In this document: in pieces, positions 16,725 to 26,773 of the stretch
How the letters are laid out: every line of letters begins with the position of its first letter
Position numbering within the stretch: the first letter of the stretch is position 1
From: Variovorax sp. PAMC28562
GTDB lineage: Bacteria; Pseudomonadota; Gammaproteobacteria; Burkholderiales; Burkholderiaceae_C
Assembly: GCF_014303735.1 (NCBI RefSeq)
Contig: NZ_CP060296.1
Coordinates: forward strand, 3,431,501 to 3,495,500
DNA length: 64,000 bases
Reading direction: 5' to 3'
Position numbers and translations under genes: made by a program
The notes under the pieces: model-generated
What the model was told of the DNA's origin: nothing
The model's input: the letters and a program-made list of their open reading frames with translations, nothing else
Databases searched by the model: none

Positions 16725-16796
16725 CGTGATAAACGTTCTGGGGGCGATCGTGGTGCCACGGTCCGCTGCAACCAGGGAGCCCGGACTTTAAAAGCA

Positions 16797-16837
16797 CGCC
16801 TTATGGAAGCAAACTATTTTTTGGTTCGCGCCTTATG
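16797..16837. promoter_or_regulatory. Direct repeats upstream of cysI, candidate CysB-type activator site
   Basis: The 9-mer CGCCTTATG occurs at 16797-16805 and again at 16829-16837, starting 32 bases apart (three helical turns), about 75-110 bases upstream of the cysI start. CysB/Cbl-type LysR activators bind extended half-sites spaced by whole turns. The link to CysB is an inference; no cysB gene is in the window. Confidence 0.4.
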
Positions 16838-17143
16838 CGGATAAGCATATTCCTCAACGCCCATGCGGGTTGCCGGACGATTGGGGGCGCGCTCCGGATA
16901 AGAGAGCGACGTGCTGCGGAAAGACTCGGGTAAGGAATCGCGGCGCGCATCGGCACCGGATATTAGCGAGCGCGCGGCGAGGGGGGTGTCGAGCGTGTGT
17001 CGACCGCGACCGCTGGCTGTCGTCAGCGTCTGTCGCGAGACATGGATCGGCGATCGATCGGACAGCGCGCAAAACGGCCTCTCCGGTCGAGTGCCCGATC
17101 GAGGCCGATCAAAGCAAGGTGCGCTCTGCGGCGCATCGGCAAA
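16838..17143. other. Gene-poor spacer upstream of cysI
   Basis: About 300 bases with several short overlapping frames and no recognisable protein, RNA or repeat. GC-rich with many CGCG/GATCG runs. I see nothing functional beyond the cysI regulatory end. Confidence 0.5.
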
Positions 17144-17407
17144 TCACTGAAGCGAGGTAGGTGCGAAGTCGATGCGGGGCTGTTCGAAGTCGAGCACGGG
17201 TGGCAGCGGGCGGCGGTCGAGCACCCGGGAACTTAAGCGGCGCTGCAACGCGGTGGTGCCCGCCATCAGTGCCAGGCCGTGGCTCGGCAGCGGCCCTTCG
17301 GCGGCAGCGACCGCACGGCAAGCGGCGCCGTCCTGGCGCTGCAGGATCCAGTAGTAGTGGCCGGGAATGGGTTCGTCGACGATCAGGGCTACTCGGTCGG
17401 TGTTCAC
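17144..17407 (-). CDS. Small hypothetical protein
   Basis: 87 aa from a GTG at 17407, chosen because AAAGGA lies 7 bases upstream; an in-frame ATG at 17428 lacks this. The sequence NTDRVALIVDEPIPGHYYWILQR looks like a compact beta domain, followed by a helical stretch (LALMAGTTALQRRL) and a Pro-rich end. No signal peptide or membrane segment. It resembles short conserved proteins of Comamonadaceae with no known function. No operon partner. Confidence 0.55.
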   Translation of the reverse strand: MNTDRVALIVDEPIPGHYYWILQRQDGAACRAVAAAEGPLPSHGLALMAGTTALQRRLSSRVLDRRPLPPVLDFEQPRIDFAPTSLQ

Positions 17408-17538
17408 GTCTTGGTCCTTTCGGGGCATTCAGGAAGAACGTCGGTTTTAGTTCTGCCGTCCGCAGGGGACAAGCGCATTAGTTCACATTTAGTAACTATT
17501 GCAATATTTGGAGAGGATTACATGTGTGGCGACCAATG

Positions 17539-17565
17539 AAAAAGAGGCCGAAAGGCCTCTTTTTT
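17539..17565 (-). terminator. Rho-independent terminator (bidirectional form)
   Basis: GAGGCC-GAAA-GGCCTC hairpin extended by A-runs and T-runs on both sides. It follows the stop of the hydrolase gene (17587, minus strand) by 21 bases and would work in either direction. Confidence 0.85.
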
Positions 17566-17586
17566 CGTTATCGCTTCAAGCGACGT

Positions 17587-19134
17587 TCATGGGGGGCAAG
17601 CGCCGCCAGGCGAAGCCGCAATCGCACCCCGAAGTGCCGCTACGTTTGGATTGGTGTCGTCGTTCGGGTTGGTCGCGTTGCGCGTGTAGGTGCAGCCATA
17701 CGCCGGTGCCGCGACAGTGGCCGCGGTCACCACATCGTCGCCGCCGGGCTTCACGCCGTCGCGTTCCCACTTGACCATTGCGTCGAAGGTTTCGGCCATT
17801 TCCGCTGTGGTGAAGTCGCAATGCGACGCACCGCGAACCGCGCGCTGTACCAGCCATGTGCTGTTGCCATTGGCCGCCACCCGCTTCTGGTAGATCTGCT
17901 CCATGCTGAAAGGCACGTAGAAATCGCCGAGCGTGTGGAGCGTGACCACCGGGATCTTGAACTGCCCGTTGGTCTTCGGAATCCAGCGAAGTCCGTCGGT
18001 GCGAAGCCGATTGGCGTCGACCGCCGCGGTCAGCTTGAGTGCCGAAGCGTTGAGCGTTGTCGAGCCCGCCGCGTCGCCATCGATGGTGTAGGTGAGGCGG
18101 TTGGTGTCGATCACGCTTTTGTTCAGGATGCCGTTAATCGTACCGTCGCCGCCGAACACGCCGAGCACGATCGGGAAAGTACCGCCGTAGGCAAAACCCA
18201 CCGCCGCAATCGGCCGCTCGCCACCGGTCAGGTTTTTCACGACGCTCTGGTACTTGACGCCGACGCCCGCGGTCGCGGTAACCGGAGCGGCTGGAAAACT
18301 CGGGGTGAAAAGCGTCCCGATCACCTGTGCGGAAATGTCCGTCCAATTGATGAAGGGATATTTTGGCAAGCTGGCTTCGACTTGGGCCGTTACCTGCGCG
18401 CCGGCAAAGTAGTCGAACAACTCGGTGTCGCCCAGCACGCCGCACATCGGCGCTGCGCCGTTGTACTTGACCTTGTTGTTTTCGGTTGCATAGGCCTCGT
18501 CTTCAATGGCCGCCGCAGTGATGTGGCCGCCCATCGACACGCCCGTGATGTAGATCTTGCTAGGCGCGGCCAGCGTGCGATTGTTGGCTGCAGCGATCTT
18601 GTTGAACCCGAGCGCCAAGGCGTTGGTGTCCTCTACGCCGGCGCGCACGTCATAGAAGTTCTTGCTGTAGCTGGACGCGGCCCAGGCGTATCCGTTCTGG
18701 ATCAGGTAGCGCCGGATGCCCGGATTGTCGACAGTCAGTTGATCGCCTTGACCGCGGTAGCCGTGCGCATACATGACCAGCTTGCCGTTCCAGTTGGCCG
18801 GCACTTCGACGCGATAGAGCGCACCGCCGAGCACGCCTTGCCAGCGGCTGGTCGTCGTGTTGACGACCGTATCGGACGGGTCCACCACGAGCGCTGCAAA
18901 GGTCGTTGCGGCTGCATCGGCGGGCGAGGGTGCAAACGAAGTGCGGCTATCTTGCAGGCGCTTCTCCTCGGGGGCCGGTGCAGGGGCAGGTGCGGGCGCA
19001 GGGGCCGGTGCGGGTGCAGGCGTTGGCGCTGCTGCGATGGGAAGGGGACCGTTGTAACCACCACCGCCGCCGCCGCCGCAAGCGGCAAGGGACAGCGTTG
19101 CAATGACGAGAAGCGGGATGCGCTTTTTGCTCAT
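17587..19134 (-). CDS. Alpha/beta-hydrolase lipoprotein
   Basis: 515 aa from the ATG at 19134, the start of a lipoprotein signal (MSKKRIPLLVIATLSLAACGG: lipobox LAAC). A Gly run and a Pro-Ala linker (residues about 20-57) separate the lipid anchor from the catalytic domain. The nucleophile elbow is GVSMGG (around residue 200), with VYAHGYRG-like MYAHGYRGQGD as oxyanion loop. HTLGDFYVPF and GASHCDF supply the likely acid and His. It resembles large secreted or outer-membrane esterases and possibly depolymerase-type enzymes. Substrate unknown. Monocistronic, with its own terminator. Confidence 0.75.
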   Translation of the reverse strand: MSKKRIPLLVIATLSLAACGGGGGGGYNGPLPIAAAPTPAPAPAPAPAPAPAPAPEEKRLQDSRTSFAPSPADAAATTFAALVVDPSDTVVNTTTSRWQGVLGGALYRVEVPANWNGKLVMYAHGYRGQGDQLTVDNPGIRRYLIQNGYAWAASSYSKNFYDVRAGVEDTNALALGFNKIAAANNRTLAAPSKIYITGVSMGGHITAAAIEDEAYATENNKVKYNGAAPMCGVLGDTELFDYFAGAQVTAQVEASLPKYPFINWTDISAQVIGTLFTPSFPAAPVTATAGVGVKYQSVVKNLTGGERPIAAVGFAYGGTFPIVLGVFGGDGTINGILNKSVIDTNRLTYTIDGDAAGSTTLNASALKLTAAVDANRLRTDGLRWIPKTNGQFKIPVVTLHTLGDFYVPFSMEQIYQKRVAANGNSTWLVQRAVRGASHCDFTTAEMAETFDAMVKWERDGVKPGGDDVVTAATVAAPAYGCTYTRNATNPNDDTNPNVAALRGAIAASPGGACPP

Positions 19135-19309
19135 GAATGTCTCCGTACTTTGTGTTGTTGTGCCGTTCGGCGGGGTGAGCGTATGGCGCACCAAAATCAA
19201 CGGAGCAGGGACTTTCCCTGAGGTGGTATCGCGCGCGCGACAACGCGGCGGAGTCGGCCTTTCGTCCTACGAAACTTTTATCGAACCCTTACGCGGTCTG
19301 CCTGAAAAA

Positions 19310-20233
19310 TCAGTGCCGGCGGCGCGTCACCACGACCGTCGCGGTCATGCCTTCGTACGAGTCGGGCGCGCCGAACCAACTGCCGGCAATGGGCGCAGCT
19401 TGGGACGGATCGCGCGCCACTCCGACTCGGATCAACTGCGCGCTGCCCATCAGATTGTTGGTCGGGTCGTAGGCGACCCAGCCCGCGCCCGGAAGGTACG
19501 CGTGAAGCCATGCATGTGTAGAGCCGGCTCCGGTGGTGGCGCTGACGCTCCCGGCCGCCGGACCTGCTGCCGCCGCCTCGATGGCGCGCGAGTCGAGCGC
19601 TGCGTCGTACAGATAGCCCGACACGAAACGCGTCGCCACGCCCAGCCGCCGTGCCGCCTCCATCATCAACAGCGCGTAGTCGCGGCAACTGCCGCTGCCG
19701 AGCTGCAGCGTTTCGAGCGGTGTCTGCGTGCCTTCTTCATCGCGCGCTGCATAGGTCAGGCTCTTGCCGATGTGCGCGTTCATGCGCGCCAGCACATCGC
19801 GCGTGCTGTTGGGTGCGTCGGTCTGCAAAAACTGGTGCGCCCAGCGAATCAGCTCGCCTTGCGGGTCGTCGTGGTGCGGACGCAGGTAATGCTCGAGGTC
19901 GAGCCGATCCTGGACCGAATAGGCAAAGGGCAGGAACTCCGCCGCCGGGTGCAGCACCAGCTGGTCGAGCAGCGACGGCACCTGTTCGATGGTGAACGAG
20001 CAGACGATCTTCAATTCGGTCGCCTCTCCCAGCGGCTGCACCAGCGCGACCGAGTTGGAATGCGGGTCTTGAATCAGCCGGATGTTGGCGCCGAGGCTGA
20101 CCTTGAGGTCGGTCGCCAACACACGCAGATCGTGGCTGTCGCGCGGGCGGAACATGATCCGGTGCAAGCCGAAGGTGACGGGCTTGTTGTAGCGGTAAGT
20201 GGTGGTGTGGGTGATGTCGTAGCGAAGGGCCAT
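19310..20233 (-). CDS. Transglutaminase-like cysteine protease family protein
   Basis: 307 aa. N-terminal bacterial transglutaminase-associated beta domain (residues 1-90, YDITHTTTYRYNKPV...LRPRDS) followed by a transglutaminase core with the Cys-His-Asp triad: GSGSCRDYALLMMEAARRLG, STHAWLHAYLPGAGWVAYDPTNN. Cytoplasmic by lack of a signal. Members often pair with circularly permuted ATP-grasp and alpha-E proteins, none of which is here. Function in the cell is uncertain. Confidence 0.9.
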   Translation of the reverse strand: MALRYDITHTTTYRYNKPVTFGLHRIMFRPRDSHDLRVLATDLKVSLGANIRLIQDPHSNSVALVQPLGEATELKIVCSFTIEQVPSLLDQLVLHPAAEFLPFAYSVQDRLDLEHYLRPHHDDPQGELIRWAHQFLQTDAPNSTRDVLARMNAHIGKSLTYAARDEEGTQTPLETLQLGSGSCRDYALLMMEAARRLGVATRFVSGYLYDAALDSRAIEAAAAGPAAGSVSATTGAGSTHAWLHAYLPGAGWVAYDPTNNLMGSAQLIRVGVARDPSQAAPIAGSWFGAPDSYEGMTATVVVTRRRH

Positions 20234-20255
20234 CCCGCATTCTCACGCTACACCC

Positions 20256-22112
20256 TCAGTCCTTGACCGGCTTGGCGAGGCGCCGTGTGTCGAGCGCCCT
20301 TGCCAGCGTCGTCGGCAAAGGAAGTGGCTCGCCGTGCCATTGGGCTGCGAGGAGTTCGGCGCAGAGGGCGGAGAAGGTGAGGCCGCGCGAGCCCATCGCG
20401 GTGCTGACCCAGACGCCGGGCCAACCTGCTTCATCGAGCGGGCCGACGAGCGGGCGGCGGTCGGACGAGGCGCAACGGATGCCGACCCATGCGTTGGCTG
20501 CGGCGACGTCGAGCGATGCTGCGGCGCCTGGGTGCAGGCGCGTCAGCCGATCGCTGTTGCGTTCGGTGTCCGATGCGTGCGGTTCCAGATCGACGCTGTC
20601 GCGATCGAAGGTGGCGCCGGCGAGCCAGAGCGAACCGGTTGCTTCGGCATCTGTTGCCGGCACGCCCGCGATCAGATGACCGTCGCCGTTGATCGGCATG
20701 TCCGGCAGATCGGCATCGTGTGGCGCGTGGCCCCAGGCGACTTGGCCCCGCACCGGTTGCAGAGGCAATGCAGGCGCGAGGGTGCGGCTGTCGATGCCGG
20801 CCGCGATGACCACGCGAGCGGCCTCGACCAAGATGTCGCCGCTCGCATCGACGAGGCGCCAGGACGCGTCGTGGCGCACGAGTCGCTCCACGCGCGTTTC
20901 GTACCTCACGGTGATTGGAGGCTGGTTCAGCCACGCTTCGACCAGGCTCCGCGGGCGCACCCACGCAGCCCGCGCATGCCAGAGTGCCGGCGCATCCGCA
21001 GGGAGGCCACTCAGCTGCAGGCGTTCGACATCGGCCAGCCATGACTCGTTCGGCCCTGCCGCTTGCCACGCGGCAGGCACCCGCACATCGCCATCCGAGC
21101 GTCTCTCGATCACGCCGGTGCCCCGCCACTCGACGCCCGCTTCGAGCAAGCGTTCCAACTCGATCCACGCGGCGCGAATCCCCGCTCTGGTGAGGCGGGA
21201 AAGCACCGCATCGTCGGCCGACACGTGGGGTGCGAGCAGCCCGACCGGCAAGCCCGACGCGCCGGCCGCGGCACCACCGCCTGCATCCAGCACAGTGACG
21301 CGCCAGCCACGCCGGGCCAGGCTTGCTGCCACAGCGGCACCCGCCAGGCCCGCGCCGATGACCGCGCAATGCCCCGGCACCTCGACCCGTACCGGCAAGG
21401 GATCGCGTCGCCGCACGGTCCACGCTGGCGCGAACGTGCCCGCAAGGCAGTCCCGCTTCGGCGGCAGACCGATGCGTTTGCCGGCCGTGAATCCGCACTG
21501 CGCCAGCGCATCGCGCACCGCCCGCGCGATCGTCCAGGTCGCGATGCCGGTGCCTTGCCGCGCGAACCGCGCCACCTGCTTGAGCGTGTCGGCCGACCAC
21601 ATCTCGGGGTTGCGCCGCGGACTGAAGCCATCGAGAAAGATGCTGTCGGCCTCGAAGCGCTGCGCCCGCAGCATCGGCTGCACGTCACCGACGCAGAGCG
21701 TGAGCGTCACCATGCCTTCGTCGAACATCAGCCGGTGAAAGCCCGGCAGCAGGCCGTGCCATTGCGCTGCGAGCGCTTCGGCCATGCCGGCCAGTTCCGG
21801 GTACGCCGCTGCGGCGCGAACCAGATCGGCCGGCGCCACCGGGTGCGCCTCGATCGAGACGAAGTGCAGCAGGCGCGGGCGATGCTCGTCTGCGCGCCAC
21901 GCGTGCCAGGTCGTCAGAAAGTTGAGACCCAGGCCGAAGCCGGTTTCGAGAATCGCCCATTGCGGCCGATTTGCCCAGGCTCGTGGCAAGCCGCAGCCGC
22001 CTAGAAACACATGGCGCGACTGCGCAAGCGCGCCGGTTTCGGTGTGATAGATGTCGTCGAAGCGCTCGCTGCGCGGAACGCCGTCGGCACGCCAGTCGAC
22101 CGGTTCGGTCAT
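20256..22112 (-). CDS. mnmC: Bifunctional tRNA 5-methylaminomethyl-2-thiouridine biosynthesis protein
   Basis: 618 aa from the ATG at 22112 (MTEPVDWRADGVPRSERFDDIY). N-terminal MnmC2 methyltransferase domain (residues 1-230: WAILETGFGLGLNFLTTW, IFLDGFSPRRNPEMWS) and C-terminal MnmC1 FAD oxidase (about 255-618: HCAVIGAGLAGAAVAASLARRGW, GIRCASSDRRPLVGP). It converts cmnm5s2U to mnm5s2U at the wobble base of certain tRNAs. Housekeeping, full length. Confidence 0.96.
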   Translation of the reverse strand: MTEPVDWRADGVPRSERFDDIYHTETGALAQSRHVFLGGCGLPRAWANRPQWAILETGFGLGLNFLTTWHAWRADEHRPRLLHFVSIEAHPVAPADLVRAAAAYPELAGMAEALAAQWHGLLPGFHRLMFDEGMVTLTLCVGDVQPMLRAQRFEADSIFLDGFSPRRNPEMWSADTLKQVARFARQGTGIATWTIARAVRDALAQCGFTAGKRIGLPPKRDCLAGTFAPAWTVRRRDPLPVRVEVPGHCAVIGAGLAGAAVAASLARRGWRVTVLDAGGGAAAGASGLPVGLLAPHVSADDAVLSRLTRAGIRAAWIELERLLEAGVEWRGTGVIERRSDGDVRVPAAWQAAGPNESWLADVERLQLSGLPADAPALWHARAAWVRPRSLVEAWLNQPPITVRYETRVERLVRHDASWRLVDASGDILVEAARVVIAAGIDSRTLAPALPLQPVRGQVAWGHAPHDADLPDMPINGDGHLIAGVPATDAEATGSLWLAGATFDRDSVDLEPHASDTERNSDRLTRLHPGAAASLDVAAANAWVGIRCASSDRRPLVGPLDEAGWPGVWVSTAMGSRGLTFSALCAELLAAQWHGEPLPLPTTLARALDTRRLAKPVKD

Positions 22113-22137
22113 GCGACGGGCGGACCCAAGATTGCGG

Positions 22138-22410
22138 TCAGGCGGTGGGAGGGGTATAGCCCTGAACCACGTCGGCACCATCGCCGAAGAAGTGCTTTTC
22201 CATCTGGCGCTTCAAGTATTCGCGGGCACGCTGGTCGGCCAAATTGAGCCGGTTCTCGTTTACCAGCATGGTCTGTTGCTTGAGCCACGCCGCCCATGCC
22301 TCTTTGCTGACGCTCGCCCAGAGTCGCTTGCCGAGATCGCCCGGGTAAGGCGGAAAGTCGAGGCCTTCGGCTTCCTTGCCGAGCTTGACGCATTGGACCA
22401 TTCTTGCCAT
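22138..22410 (-). CDS. yggX: Probable Fe(2+)-trafficking protein YggX
   Basis: 90 aa, full length. Recognised by [46 protein letters not shown] and MEKHFFG. Linked to iron handling and protection of Fe-S clusters from oxidation. It lies 25 bases upstream of mnmC on the same strand and may be cotranscribed. Confidence 0.97.
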   Translation of the reverse strand: MARMVQCVKLGKEAEGLDFPPYPGDLGKRLWASVSKEAWAAWLKQQTMLVNENRLNLADQRAREYLKRQMEKHFFGDGADVVQGYTPPTA

Positions 22411-22555
22411 TTGGGGTGCCTTCGGGGGTGGTTGGGTCGCGCGGAGCGCCCTTAGTTGATTTCGTTATTTAGAACTGAGAACTCAGTCGTTCCAGTTTCT
22501 ATATGCCGGTTCCAGAATCCGCAGCTTCACCGATATGCCTGTGAGCAGCACAACC

Positions 22556-23602
22556 ATGAAATTTCGCCGCGACTTTATCAAGCTTTCCTTCGGCGCTGGC
22601 CTGGCCAGCGCGTTCACCCTCGCTGGCTTGACGGCATCGCCCGCCTTCGCGCAGGGCGCGGCATCGGTCACGCTGCTCAACGTGTCATACGACCCGACCC
22701 GCGAGTTGTACGTCGACTACAACAAGGCTTTCGCTGCGTACTGGAAAACCAAGACCGGCCAGGACGTGACCGTCAAGCAGTCGCACGGCGGCTCGGGCAA
22801 GCAGGCGCGATCGATCATCGACGGCATCGACGCCGACGTGGCGACGCTGGCGCTTGGCGGTGATATCGATGCACTCGTCACGCACGGCGGACTGGTCAAG
22901 GCCGACTGGCAAAAACGCCTGCCGCACAACTCGGCACCGTACACATCGACCATCGTGTTCCTCGTCAAGAAGGGCAACCCGAAGGGCCTGAAGGACTGGG
23001 ACGACCTCACCAAGTCAGGCGTGCAGGTGATCACGCCCAACCCCAAGACATCGGGCGGCGCGCGTTGGAACTACCTCGCGGCATGGGAGTTCGCCAAGCG
23101 CAAATACGGCAGCGAGGCCAAGGCGCAAGAGTACGTCGCCAACCTCTACAAAAACGTCCCGGTGCTCGACACCGGCGCGCGCGGTTCGACCATCACTTTC
23201 GTGCAGCGCGGCGTCGGCGACGTGCTGCTCGCCTGGGAAAACGAAGCTTTCCTCGCGCTGAAGGAATTCGGCCCCGAGAAGTTCGAGATCGTGGTGCCTT
23301 CGATCTCCATCCTGGCCGAGCCCAGCGTGACCGTGGTCGACAAGGTGGTCGACAAGAAGGGCACACGCGCCGTCGCCGAGGAATACCTCAAGTACCTGTA
23401 CTCAGACGAAGGCCAGGACGTGGCCGGCCGCAACTTCTATCGCCCGACATCGGAGAAGGCCAGGGCCAAGTACGACAAGCAGTTTCCCAAGCTGACTTTG
23501 GTGACCATCGACGATGCTTTCGGTGGTTGGGCCAAAGCGGACAAGGCGCACTTTGCCGACGGTGCGTCCTTCGATCAGATCTACGCGGCTAAGCAAAAGT
23601 AG
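22556..23602 (+). CDS. sbp: Sulfate/thiosulfate-binding protein with Tat-like signal
   Basis: 348 aa from ATG 22556. The N-terminus [18 protein letters not shown] fits a twin-arginine signal (RR-x-F-I-K), ending AFA-Q. The mature part is a Sbp/CysP-type sulfate binder: [59 protein letters not shown] and [16 protein letters not shown]. It differs from the Sec-exported paralogue at 50325 that sits with cysTWA. It precedes the ssu genes by 118 bases and has no permease of its own, so it probably feeds CysTWA. Confidence 0.92.
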   Translation: MKFRRDFIKLSFGAGLASAFTLAGLTASPAFAQGAASVTLLNVSYDPTRELYVDYNKAFAAYWKTKTGQDVTVKQSHGGSGKQARSIIDGIDADVATLALGGDIDALVTHGGLVKADWQKRLPHNSAPYTSTIVFLVKKGNPKGLKDWDDLTKSGVQVITPNPKTSGGARWNYLAAWEFAKRKYGSEAKAQEYVANLYKNVPVLDTGARGSTITFVQRGVGDVLLAWENEAFLALKEFGPEKFEIVVPSISILAEPSVTVVDKVVDKKGTRAVAEEYLKYLYSDEGQDVAGRNFYRPTSEKARAKYDKQFPKLTLVTIDDAFGGWAKADKAHFADGASFDQIYAAKQK

Positions 23603-23720
23603 CCGAGCAGAAGCAAGCAGGCGCGGCAATCCCAGCCGCCTCTGCACCGATCCGTACAGATGTCTCGCAACGCCGCCGAAGCGCGGTGCGGGACTGCCTT
23701 TGCCTGAAAGAAACCGACCC

Positions 23721-24680
23721 ATGACAACCATCGTTTCCATTCCGCGTCGCCGCCTGGTGCAGGGCTTAGCAGCTGCCATCGCGTTGCCGTCGTTCGCCGC
23801 ACTCGCGCAAGCGCCGTCGCGCCAATTTCGCATCGGTAACCAGAAGGGCACGCTCAACATCCTGAAGGGTCGCGGTACGCTCGAAAAGCGGCTTGCGCCC
23901 TTGGGTGTTTCGGTCAAGTGGACCGAGTTCAATGCCGGCCCGGTGCAACTCGAAGCGCTCAACGTCGGCTCGATCGACTTCGGCGATGTCGGTGAGGCGC
24001 CGCCCATCTTCGCGCAGGCGGCGGGCGCACCGCTGGCCTACGTCGCTGCCACCGTGCCGCGGCCCGGTGCGGAGGCCGTGCTGGTGCCGAAGGGCTCGGC
24101 CATCCGTACGGCTGCCGATCTCAAGGGCAAGAAGGTCGCGCTCAACAAGGGCTCGAACGTTCACTACTTCATCGTCAAGCTGGCCGAGAAGGCGGGCCTG
24201 AGCTACGCCGACCTCAACCTCGTCTTTTTGCCGCCGCCCGATGCGCGTGCCGCCTTCGAAAAAGGCTCAATCGATGCGTGGGTGATCTGGGACCCGTTCC
24301 TGGCCGCCGCGCAACAGTCGCTGGACGCGCACATCCTGGCCGACGCGAGCGGCGTGGTGGGCAATCGCGGCTATTACTTCTCGTCGCTCGACTACGTCGC
24401 CAAGAACGCCGACGTGCTCGCCATTGCAACCGAAGAGCTCAACAAGATCGACGTGTGGGGCGCCGCGAACAAGGGCGAACTCGCGACCGAACTGTCTGCG
24501 CTATGGGGCTTGCCGAAGCCGGTCGTCGAGGTGTCGGTGGGCCGCGCGGCCTACGGCATCGGCCCGATCACCAAAGCCATCCTCGGCGAGCAGCAAAAGA
24601 TCGCCGACACCTTTTTCGAGCTGAAGCTGATCCCCAAGAAGATCAACGTGCTCGACGCCGCGTCGGCCAACCTCGCGTGA
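23721..24680 (+). CDS. ssuA: Aliphatic sulfonate-binding periplasmic protein (copy 1)
   Basis: 319 aa with a signal peptide ([24 protein letters not shown]). NitT/TauT-family binding protein: [77 protein letters not shown] and [10 protein letters not shown]. It delivers alkanesulfonates to SsuBC. It starts the ssuA-ssuD-ssuC-ssuA2-ssuB-ssuF run, 13 bases before ssuD. Confidence 0.93.
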   Translation: MTTIVSIPRRRLVQGLAAAIALPSFAALAQAPSRQFRIGNQKGTLNILKGRGTLEKRLAPLGVSVKWTEFNAGPVQLEALNVGSIDFGDVGEAPPIFAQAAGAPLAYVAATVPRPGAEAVLVPKGSAIRTAADLKGKKVALNKGSNVHYFIVKLAEKAGLSYADLNLVFLPPPDARAAFEKGSIDAWVIWDPFLAAAQQSLDAHILADASGVVGNRGYYFSSLDYVAKNADVLAIATEELNKIDVWGAANKGELATELSALWGLPKPVVEVSVGRAAYGIGPITKAILGEQQKIADTFFELKLIPKKINVLDAASANLA

Positions 24681-24693
24681 AGGCGGAATCGAT

Positions 24694-25881
24694 ATGACGA
24701 TGCAAATTTTCTGGTTCTTGCCGACCCATGGCGACAGCCGCTACCTCGGTACGGCCGAAGGCGCGCGCGCCGTCGACCTGGACTACCTGCAGCAAGTGGC
24801 CGGCGCAGCGGACAGCCTCGGCTACGAGGGCGTGTTGATCCCGACCGGCCGCTCGTGCGAAGACCCGTGGGTCATCGCTGCCAGCCTGATCGGCTCGACC
24901 AAGCGCTTGAAGTTTCTCGTCGCCGTGCGCCCCGGTTTGCACCAGCCCAGCCTGGCCGCGCGCATGGCCGCGACCTTCGACCGGCTCTCCGGTGGGCGGG
25001 TGCTTGTCAACCTCGTGACGGGCGGCGACCAGTCCGAGCTCGAAGGCGACGGCGTGTACCTCGACCATGCAGCGCGCTACGAACAGTCTGCCGAGTTCAT
25101 TCGCATCTGGCGCGAGATCATCACGCGCAGCCACGACGGGCAGAGCTTCGACTACGAAGGCAAGCACCTGAGCGTGAAGGGCGCCAAGCTGCTGTTCCCG
25201 CCCATGCAGAAGCCGTATCCGCCAGTGTGGTTCGGTGGCTCGTCGGCAGCGGCGCACGAGCTCGCGGCCGAGCAGGTCGACACGTACCTGACATGGGGCG
25301 AACCGCCTGCCGAGGTCGCCAAGAAGATCGCCGACGTCAGGGCTCGCGCGGCGCGCAAAGGCCGCACCGTCAAGTTCGGCATTCGGCTGCATGTAGTCGT
25401 CCGCGAGACTGACGACGAAGCCTGGCGCGCGGCCGAGTCGCTCATCAGCCGCGTCGACGACGCGACCGTGATCAAGGCGCAAGCGGTGTTCGCCAAGATG
25501 GATTCCGAAGGCCAGCGCCGCATGGCCGCGCTGCATGCCGGCGGCGCCAAACGCACGCGTGCCGACCTGGAGATTTCGCCGAACCTTTGGGCCGGCGTCG
25601 GACTGGTGCGCGGTGGCGCGGGCACGGCCTTGGTAGGCGATGCGAAGACGGTTGCGGCGCGCATCGAGGAGTACGCGGCGCTCGGGCTCGACAACTTCAT
25701 CCTGTCGGGCTATCCGCATCTGGAAGAGGCGTATCGCTTCGCGGAACTGGTGTTTCCGTTGTTGTCGCGCCGGGCCCAAACGCAGTTGTCGTCACGCCTT
25801 GCCGGTTGCTCGCTGACCGGACCGTTCGGCGAGGTGGTCGCCAATCTCGATGCGCCATCGCGTTTGCAATCTCAAAGTTGA
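24694..25881 (+). CDS. ssuD: FMNH2-dependent alkanesulfonate monooxygenase
   Basis: 395 aa, close to the family length (about 380) with a slightly extended C-terminus. Luciferase-like TIM barrel: [94 protein letters not shown]. It cleaves C1-C14 sulfonates to aldehyde and sulfite using reduced FMN. The usual partner SsuE is not in the operon. It lies 8 bases before ssuC. Confidence 0.96.
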   Translation: MTMQIFWFLPTHGDSRYLGTAEGARAVDLDYLQQVAGAADSLGYEGVLIPTGRSCEDPWVIAASLIGSTKRLKFLVAVRPGLHQPSLAARMAATFDRLSGGRVLVNLVTGGDQSELEGDGVYLDHAARYEQSAEFIRIWREIITRSHDGQSFDYEGKHLSVKGAKLLFPPMQKPYPPVWFGGSSAAAHELAAEQVDTYLTWGEPPAEVAKKIADVRARAARKGRTVKFGIRLHVVVRETDDEAWRAAESLISRVDDATVIKAQAVFAKMDSEGQRRMAALHAGGAKRTRADLEISPNLWAGVGLVRGGAGTALVGDAKTVAARIEEYAALGLDNFILSGYPHLEEAYRFAELVFPLLSRRAQTQLSSRLAGCSLTGPFGEVVANLDAPSRLQSQS

Positions 25882-25889
25882 GTCGGCTC

Positions 25890-26759
25890 ATGAACGAACA
25901 AGTACGGAAGCTGCCGTTGCGGGTGCAGCGCGAGACGGCCGCCAATACGGCAGCGGATGCGCAGGCGATTGCATTCACTGTGCGCGGCTTTGCGGCAGCC
26001 GTCGGGGCACGTTTGATTCCCTGGTTGGTGCCCGTCACGTTGATCGTCGCGTGGCAGATCGCCTCGTCGCTCGGCTGGTTGTCGACGCGCGTGCTGCCCG
26101 CGCCACTCGCCGTGCTGCAGGCCGCGTGGACGCTGGCCGCATCGGGCGAGTTGTGGACGCACGTCAAGGTGAGTGCCGGCCGCGCGCTCGGCGGGCTCGC
26201 CATCGGCGGTAGCCTGGGCCTCGGGTTGGGCCTGCTCACCGGTTCGGTCAAGTTCTTCGAGACACTGCTCGACTCGACCATCCAGATGGTGCGCAACATC
26301 CCTGCGTTGGCGCTGATCCCGCTCGTCATCCTGTGGTTCGGCATCGACGAGACGGCAAAGCTGTTCTTGATCTCGGTGTCGGTGTTCTTTCCGATCTACC
26401 TCAACACTTTTCACGGCATCCGCAACGTCGATCCGCAGTTGATCGAGATGGGCCGCACCTATGGCCTGACCCGCTGGCAGCTTTACCGCGAGGTGATCCT
26501 GCCGGGCGCGCTGTCGTCGATCCTGGTCGGCCTGCGCTTCTCGCTCGGCTTGATGTGGGTGATCCTGATCGTGGCCGAAACGATCTCGGCGCAATCGGGC
26601 ATCGGCTATCTCACGATGAACGCCCGCGAGTTCTTGCAGACCGACATCGTGCTGGTCGGCATCCTTCTTTATGCGCTGCTGGGCAAGGCCGCCGATTTGT
26701 TTGCGCGCGGGCTGGAAAGCTGGTGGCTGAGATGGCATCCGGGTTACCAAGCCAAGTGA
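25890..26759 (+). CDS. ssuC: Sulfonate ABC transporter permease
   Basis: 289 aa, about 6 membrane helices. BPD_transp_1 domain with the EAA loop (IEMGRTYGLTRWQLYREVILPGALSSILVGLRFSLGLMW). Dimeric inner-membrane channel for substrates captured by the SsuA proteins. ATG at 25890 chosen as the first Met after ssuD. It is the only NitT/TauT-type permease in the window although four matching binding proteins are encoded. Confidence 0.95.
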   Translation: MNEQVRKLPLRVQRETAANTAADAQAIAFTVRGFAAAVGARLIPWLVPVTLIVAWQIASSLGWLSTRVLPAPLAVLQAAWTLAASGELWTHVKVSAGRALGGLAIGGSLGLGLGLLTGSVKFFETLLDSTIQMVRNIPALALIPLVILWFGIDETAKLFLISVSVFFPIYLNTFHGIRNVDPQLIEMGRTYGLTRWQLYREVILPGALSSILVGLRFSLGLMWVILIVAETISAQSGIGYLTMNAREFLQTDIVLVGILLYALLGKAADLFARGLESWWLRWHPGYQAK

Positions 26760-26773
26760 TCGACCCACAAACC

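Noticed and set aside
16870..17160. 96-codon frame upstream of cysI
   Set aside because: Arg-rich translation, no start signal, overlaps the gene-poor spacer in several frames.
17524..19221. 565-codon plus-strand frame over the lipoprotein hydrolase
   Set aside because: Low-complexity basic translation, no motif; the minus strand has lipobox, nucleophile elbow and terminator.
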